Source: Domibacillus mangrovi
Lineage (GTDB): Bacteria > Bacillota > Bacilli > Bacillales > Domibacillaceae
Direction: 5' to 3'
DNA length: 64,000 nucleotides
NCBI RefSeq assembly: GCF_001906925.1
Contig: NZ_MRWQ01000014.1
Location: 1-64,000, forward strand
Shown here piece by piece: positions 59,620 through 64,000 of the stretch; within the stretch, counting starts at the first letter, position 1, and the number at the start of each line of letters is the position of its first letter. Made by a program: the position numbers and the translations under genes. Under the pieces are notes generated by a model, which saw only the letters and a list, made by a program, of their open reading frames with translations, ran no database searches and was not told the DNA's origin.

Positions 59620-60294
59620 CTACCTGTACACGATTGCTTTGATATGGTCTACATTTACATGAATACCTTGTTCTTTTACAGTTAGCAAATTAAGAAATTG
59701 CGTTTCTTTATGCATAAGTTTTCCACTCACGCTTTCTTTATCTCCAATATTGCATGTAATAAATGTGCCTTGCATACTTTCAATTTGTTTATCCAACGTT
59801 CGGGCGAATAGCTTAACTGGAGCATTAGATTCTGGACGGATCGATTGACTAAATCCATAAGGATGTGAGGACGCAGGATAAGGAATAATCCATTTTATAT
59901 GTTGTAATGGAATAATCATTGTTTGATAAACAGGAGAGAAAAAGGCAATGTAATCATCCATCACATGTGTGATATGTCCGTGGACTGGCTGATGGGCTAT
60001 AACATTTAATTCAACAAAAATCCCCTTCTCTGCTGCACGTAATACCTTTATTAAAGATAACTTATTAGCGAGTGGCGGTGCTGTAATAGCATCAAATTTT
60101 GTGATTGAATCTGTTTCTTCTTTTGATAACAGCCGTATCTCTCGAATATGAAATAATGGGATATAATAAAAGTCATCTTGTTTACGCAGAACAAGGACAT
60201 CGCTGCCCAAATCAACTAATTCACCTGATACTTCTTTTTTCCCTATGAGTTCCAGGCGAATGAACTCTCCCACATACGTTCTGATTAACTTCAT
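59620..60294 (-). CDS. CotB-like spore coat protein (short, SM-like repeats)
   Basis: 224 residues. Three repeats of a small-beta-barrel pattern occur at about 1-55, 80-140 and 160-224, each with a short strand, G-x-L/I, an acidic turn and a HIxxI end (VSGELVDLGSDVLVLRKQ...FHIREI; VHGHITHVMDDYIAFFSP...QHIKWI; VSGKLMHKETQFLNLLTV...DHIKAI). The same pattern is found in CotB and the two genes upstream. It lacks the Ser/Lys-rich tail. Spore coat location is inferred from family and neighbours. Confidence 0.65.
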   Translation of the reverse strand: MKLIRTYVGEFIRLELIGKKEVSGELVDLGSDVLVLRKQDDFYYIPLFHIREIRLLSKEETDSITKFDAITAPPLANKLSLIKVLRAAEKGIFVELNVIAHQPVHGHITHVMDDYIAFFSPVYQTMIIPLQHIKWIIPYPASSHPYGFSQSIRPESNAPVKLFARTLDKQIESMQGTFITCNIGDKESVSGKLMHKETQFLNLLTVKEQGIHVNVDHIKAIVYR

Positions 60295-60365
60295 TCGCTA
60301 ATCTCCCCTTATTCTTTTCATAAAGCCGTGTAATCCAAAATAAAGAAAGAGAAAAATATAGCCAT

Positions 60366-61613
60366 CTATTGCTTTATTCGTTCTCCCTGCATCCGTTTTT
60401 CTTTTAACTTCATGTAATCCTTTTGTGCCTGCTTCATCAGGGAGTAATTTTGAGACTTTTCCGCCTGCTTCATCAGGGAATAATATTGTGTTTCGAGCAT
60501 TCGTTCTTTTTCTTCTTGTGTCCAAACAGGCTGTATGAAATCTTGTTTTTCTTCTGCCACCTGTACAGTTGTTTGCATAACACTTTGTTTTCCTTCTGCT
60601 TGCAGTCTTCTGTTCTTTTTGCTGTATTTTAATTTTTTGTTCTTTCGACATGTTTGAGATGGGACATCTTTTAAACGAGAGATATTATCTGAATCATAAC
60701 GAATATTTGTCTTACTTTTAGCAGATGGATTACTTTCTTCTTCACCTCGAGGCATTGGTGTCTTTTTTTTACGGGTAACTAGGTTTGAGCGAAGTTTTCG
60801 ATCGAACAGGGTGTAGTCGATCTCCTCCATTTCCTTTTCTCTAAATGAATATTTGTCTACACGATTTTTTCGCACAGAAGAATCATCAGTCAATGAATTC
60901 ATTTCTCTTGCTGTTCCCTCACTTGTTTCGAAGGATGAATTCACCAGCTCTACTTGATCATCTTCCAACTCCTCTTTTTGTTCGACTGCCTTCTCATTAT
61001 GCCGCAGGGCGTCTAAGCGATCTGATGCCTCTGTCTCGTTAGATGCAGATGTTTCATTTGAATGACTCATTGCATCCAAATGGCTATTTGCAGGCACTCC
61101 ATTTTCAATTGAATGATCTGTCGCTTCTGTTTCGTTATTGGTGGACGTCCCATTTTCATTTGAATTGTTCGTTGCGCTGGAATCAACTTTTTCATAATAT
61201 CCTGAAAAAATAGTGGATATATATGAATTTTGCATAATCACCTTTTCTTCACCGCTAATTAAAATAAAATGGTCATCAAAGACCTTGCTAAGAAAACCGG
61301 ACAGCACTTGATCATTGTGATAGTTAATTGTGACCCATCTTCGTTTGCATTGTTCTAAAATTTCCTGTAACTTCTCTGCCTGCAAATATGCACGATTTAT
61401 TTTGTTTGTGTGACTATCTTTTGTATTTTTGGAAATAGATTTAATTTGGTTAAGATGATGATAAAAATGCTCTCCTTTCTCGTTCTGTAAAATAAGATAA
61501 TCCTCTTTAACGTCAACTAGACTTCCTTTAATTAAGATCCCATCGTTTGAAAAAATACTGATTGAATACCCAATAAGCGCTTTAAGCGTCTCTGAAAAAT
61601 AAGGGCTCGACAT
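60366..61613 (-). CDS. CotB-like spore coat protein with long polar tail
   Basis: 415 residues. Two barrel repeats at the N terminus (LIGYSISIFSNDGILIKGSL...LNQIKSIS and RRWVTINYHNDQVLSGFLSK...YISTIF) are followed by a long low-complexity region rich in Asn, Ser, Thr and Glu (about 145-215), then charged Lys/Arg sequence and a duplicated MKQAEKSQNYSLMKQAQKDY-like motif near the end. Layout equals CotB: barrels, then a disordered tail for cross-linking or phosphorylation. ATG 61613 is used, with GAGGGGG six bases upstream. Confidence 0.75.
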   Translation of the reverse strand: MSSPYFSETLKALIGYSISIFSNDGILIKGSLVDVKEDYLILQNEKGEHFYHHLNQIKSISKNTKDSHTNKINRAYLQAEKLQEILEQCKRRWVTINYHNDQVLSGFLSKVFDDHFILISGEEKVIMQNSYISTIFSGYYEKVDSSATNNSNENGTSTNNETEATDHSIENGVPANSHLDAMSHSNETSASNETEASDRLDALRHNEKAVEQKEELEDDQVELVNSSFETSEGTAREMNSLTDDSSVRKNRVDKYSFREKEMEEIDYTLFDRKLRSNLVTRKKKTPMPRGEEESNPSAKSKTNIRYDSDNISRLKDVPSQTCRKNKKLKYSKKNRRLQAEGKQSVMQTTVQVAEEKQDFIQPVWTQEEKERMLETQYYSLMKQAEKSQNYSLMKQAQKDYMKLKEKRMQGERIKQ

Positions 61614-61660
61614 GACTAACCCCCTCACAGGTTTTATCCCTTTTTTAAAATTGAGAAAAG

Positions 61661-61718
61661 CCACTTTAAATGAATTGGAAACAATTCCTTGTTTCTCACC
61701 CTAATTCAAAAGTGGCTA
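61661..61718 (-). terminator. Candidate terminator between the CotB-like genes
   Basis: On the minus strand AGCCACTTT and AAAGTGGCT enclose about 40 bases and are followed by TTTCTC. The loop is long, so function is uncertain. Confidence 0.4.
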
Positions 61719-61775
61719 TGCTGGTCACACTGTCTGTCTCTGGCAATAATTACTCGCTTTTATTTTCTCTTCGTT

Positions 61776-62231
61776 TTATTTTTCATCTTTTTCTTCTTCA
61801 CAACCTTCAACTTTCATATCATAACTAATATTGCGAATATGGAACATGGAGATACGAATGACTTCTTCGTTCGCAACCACTGTAATATACTCATCATGCA
61901 CATGATCCAGCACACCTTCATATTTCTCGTGACCGCCACGATTAACTGTAACCCAGTGATATTTTAAATCGCACAGTACGTCTTTAAAACAATTGCCCTT
62001 GATATACTCAAAACCTTCAGGTACAGCCAGGTTAAAATCAAGACCCTTTCTCAAGTTATTCGTTAAACTTTTAACGTGGTGTCCTTTATAATAAAGAACA
62101 CCATCTTCTTTAGTGAGCAGCACAAAGTAATCTTCCTCTACTTTCAGCAATTGTCCGACTCTGGAATCATGACCACCACGGTTTACCTTTACAGCTTTGC
62201 CAACTAAAGAACATAGTATTTTTTTATCCAT
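61776..62231 (-). CDS. CotB-like spore coat protein (short)
   Basis: 151 residues with two RGG-barrel repeats: VGKAVKVNRGGHDSRVGQLL (about 10-29) and HWVTVNRGGHEKYEGVLDHV (about 92-111), each ending in an HxKSL or FHIRNIS strand. NRGG(P/H)E is the signature of CotB. AGGAGGAG lies upstream and a SigK-like promoter precedes it. It is probably the ancestral short form of the three paralogues. Confidence 0.82.
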   Translation of the reverse strand: MDKKILCSLVGKAVKVNRGGHDSRVGQLLKVEEDYFVLLTKEDGVLYYKGHHVKSLTNNLRKGLDFNLAVPEGFEYIKGNCFKDVLCDLKYHWVTVNRGGHEKYEGVLDHVHDEYITVVANEEVIRISMFHIRNISYDMKVEGCEEEKDEK

Positions 62232-62264
62232 TCGATCTTCTCCTCCTGTTTAGAAAGTCTCTGT

Positions 62265-62291
62265 AATTATATGCGGGAAGCAAGATGTTGT
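62265..62291 (-). promoter_or_regulatory. SigK-like promoter of the coat gene
   Basis: On the minus strand AC (62290-62291), 16 bases and CATATAATT (62265-62273) resemble the mother-cell SigK consensus (AC, then CATANNNTA). One mismatch in the -10. Confidence 0.45.
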
Positions 62292-62720
62292 ACTGCTTCA
62301 TTCGCCCAGTTGGAGGTATTGTCCAATTTTTAAAACCTACGAACTCGTAAAACAAGGCCCTGATTGTACGTCAATTGTGGCAGCTAATATACCTTACTGA
62401 AGTCGAAATAACGACTGATTTTCTGGAGATTACTTCCTCAAATGATTTAATTCATCGGGAAGATCATTTTCCTTCCACTTCCATGTGCGTCGGCATACCA
62501 CCTTATGTACAAAACTTTGGGGCTGGACTGCCAATCACCATAATTTCAATCATTTCCCTCAACCTTTCTCATCATCTCCCTTTCGATCTTGTCTCACGTA
62601 TCTTAGTATTTATTGCCGTTGTCTGCGCTTCTTTGCATTTAGTTCATCATTTTTCAATTATCTCGAAACTTTTTCCAGTTTCGTGCGTACTAACATTTGA
62701 ATATAAAGGAGGCTGACAAA
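62292..62720. other. Intergenic region before the TIGR00266 gene
   Basis: The plus-strand frame at 62375-62716 (113 codons) has no ribosome-binding site, is rich in Ile/Ser/His without a domain, and runs through the ribosome-binding site of the next gene. I treat it as non-coding. AAAGGAGG at about 62706 is the ribosome-binding site of the next gene. Confidence 0.5.
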
Positions 62721-63515
62721 ATGAACAATCACGAAATTGATTATGAACTTTTTGGCGATGATATGCAGTTTGTTCAAGTAGAGCTCGATCCAAAAGAAAC
62801 AGTTATCGCTGAAGCTGGCAGTTTAATGATGATGGATGATGGTATTAAAATGGAGACGGTCTTTGGAGACGGGTCATCCAAGGGTGGCGGCGGATTAATG
62901 GGTAAGCTTTTAGGTGCAGGTAAACGGGTACTGACGGGTGAAAGTTTATTCATGACGACATTTACGAATGAAGGTCACGGGAAAAAACATGTTTCATTCG
63001 CTTCTCCTTACCCTGGAAAAATTATCCCAATGGATTTAAGTGAAATGAACGGGAAAATCATCTGTCAAAAAGATGCATTTTTAGCCGCAGCAAAAGGCGT
63101 TTCTGTTGGCATTGAATTGCAGCGTAAACTCGGTACCGGCTTTTTTGGCGGTGAAGGTTTCATCATGCAAAAATTAGAAGGTGATGGTATGGCATTCGTC
63201 CATGCCGGTGGAACAATCTATAAAAAGACGCTTGCGCCGGGCGAATTGATCCGCATCGATACAGGCTGTCTTGTCGCAATGACGGGCGACGTTGATTACA
63301 ATATTGAAGTAGTCGGCGGAGTCAAAACAGCATTATTTGGGGGAGAAGGCCTGTTTTTAGCAACATTACGCGGACCTGGAACCGTGTGGGTGCAGTCCCT
63401 TCCATTTAGCCGACTCGCCAGCCGTGTCTTTGCTGCGATGCCACAAAATGGCGGCTCGAAAGGAGAAGGCGGACTTGGAGGTATGTTTGACTTTCTCGGC
63501 GGTGACAGAGACTAA
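62721..63515 (+). CDS. TIGR00266/AIM24-family protein
   Basis: 264 residues with the double beta-helix AIM24 pattern: [20 protein letters not shown] at the N terminus, a Gly-rich loop ([18 protein letters not shown]), [15 protein letters not shown] and a Gly-rich C terminus ([13 protein letters not shown]). It begins with AAAGGAGG seven bases upstream. Soluble; function of the family is unknown, with suggested stress or membrane roles. Confidence 0.9.
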   Translation: MNNHEIDYELFGDDMQFVQVELDPKETVIAEAGSLMMMDDGIKMETVFGDGSSKGGGGLMGKLLGAGKRVLTGESLFMTTFTNEGHGKKHVSFASPYPGKIIPMDLSEMNGKIICQKDAFLAAAKGVSVGIELQRKLGTGFFGGEGFIMQKLEGDGMAFVHAGGTIYKKTLAPGELIRIDTGCLVAMTGDVDYNIEVVGGVKTALFGGEGLFLATLRGPGTVWVQSLPFSRLASRVFAAMPQNGGSKGEGGLGGMFDFLGGDRD

Positions 63516-63714
63516 ATTTTCTTTTTGAAATGAGCATTACTCCTCTTTCAGCTGCTTTATTCCGTTTTTAGGCACTTTAATCGGTTTGAAACATTGTTAT
63601 CTATTTTTAATTAGAAGGCTATTAAAATCTAACAATCGACGTCCTATAATACATTTTAAATTGATTCACACATATGCACCAACTTACTTTTTTAAAAATA
63701 GAGGAGAGTTTTGA

Positions 63715-64000
<286 letters not shown>

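Noticed and set aside
60298-60651. 117-codon minus-strand frame, Lys/Arg/Thr rich
   Set aside because: It is the other reading frame of the polar tail of the CotB-like gene at 60366-61613.
62375-62716. 113-codon plus-strand frame before the TIGR00266 gene
   Set aside because: No start signal, no domain, and it overlaps the next gene's ribosome-binding site.

Overview
ORGANISM. The window looks like chromosome of an endospore-forming Gram-positive bacterium of the Bacillaceae (Bacillota). The reasons are Bacillus-style ribosome-binding sites and U-tract terminators, a GerA-type germinant-receptor operon, three CotB-like spore coat genes, YceG/YceH-like tellurite-stress genes, and a Bacillus/Staphylococcus-type MurB. 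I cannot name genus or species from sequence alone. LAYOUT. Position 1 is inside the 5' end of a 16S rRNA gene on the minus strand, preceded by a boxA leader and two promoters. Next come an inositol-monophosphatase-family gene and a molybdopterin cofactor cluster (moaA, moaD, moaE, moeA, moaC, moaB, moeB), then guanine deaminase. At 7.9-11.1 kb are a GIY-YIG/HTH pair and a zinc-responsive patch: a COG0523 GTPase with a Zur-like box, and an unknown 77-codon gene behind a 41-bp perfect palindrome. At 11.1-15 kb are a sugar kinase, an MBL hydrolase, murB (apparently with an AUC start) and an alkyltransferase with an adaA remnant. At 15.1-22.8 kb is a complete 2-aminoethylphosphonate (AEP) uptake and degradation operon (binding protein, ATPase, fused permease, phnX, phnW) that also carries a saccharopine-dehydrogenase-like enzyme and a DeoR regulator. 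After a thiolase, 24.9-34.1 kb is a Ter stress locus: TelA, YceG, HAD phosphatase, two phosphoribosyltransferases, a CitE/HpcH-like lyase and three TerD proteins. At 34.4-46.8 kb are a MocR regulator, small membrane proteins, chromate transporter, Ger operon, a 39-residue zinc-ribbon peptide, GDPD, an rRNA methyltransferase and a nucleobase permease. At 46.9-64 kb are topB, a TetR/MBL pair, an SLH amidase, a catalase-family peroxidase, corA, a chemoreceptor, a lipoprotein, a YqjF-like protein, an oxidoreductase, three coat genes, a TIGR00266 protein and the start of ldh. MOBILE DNA. A small structured repeat recurs nine times (complete, compact, deleted or fragmentary), always in the same orientation. 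One copy end abuts a decayed tnpB 3' end, so the family is most likely a non-autonomous IS200/IS605 derivative carrying TnpB-guide-RNA-like structure. Several copies lie at gene edges and supply stop codons or occupy promoter regions. A different IS605-like end lies at 36.4-36.6 kb. HOW THE GENES WORK TOGETHER. The best metabolic units are Moco synthesis, AEP catabolism (uptake, transamination to phosphonoacetaldehyde, C-P cleavage) and the Ter biosynthetic module, whose predicted product is nucleoside-like and not characterised in anything visible here. All functions are read from motifs and context; no database search was run.
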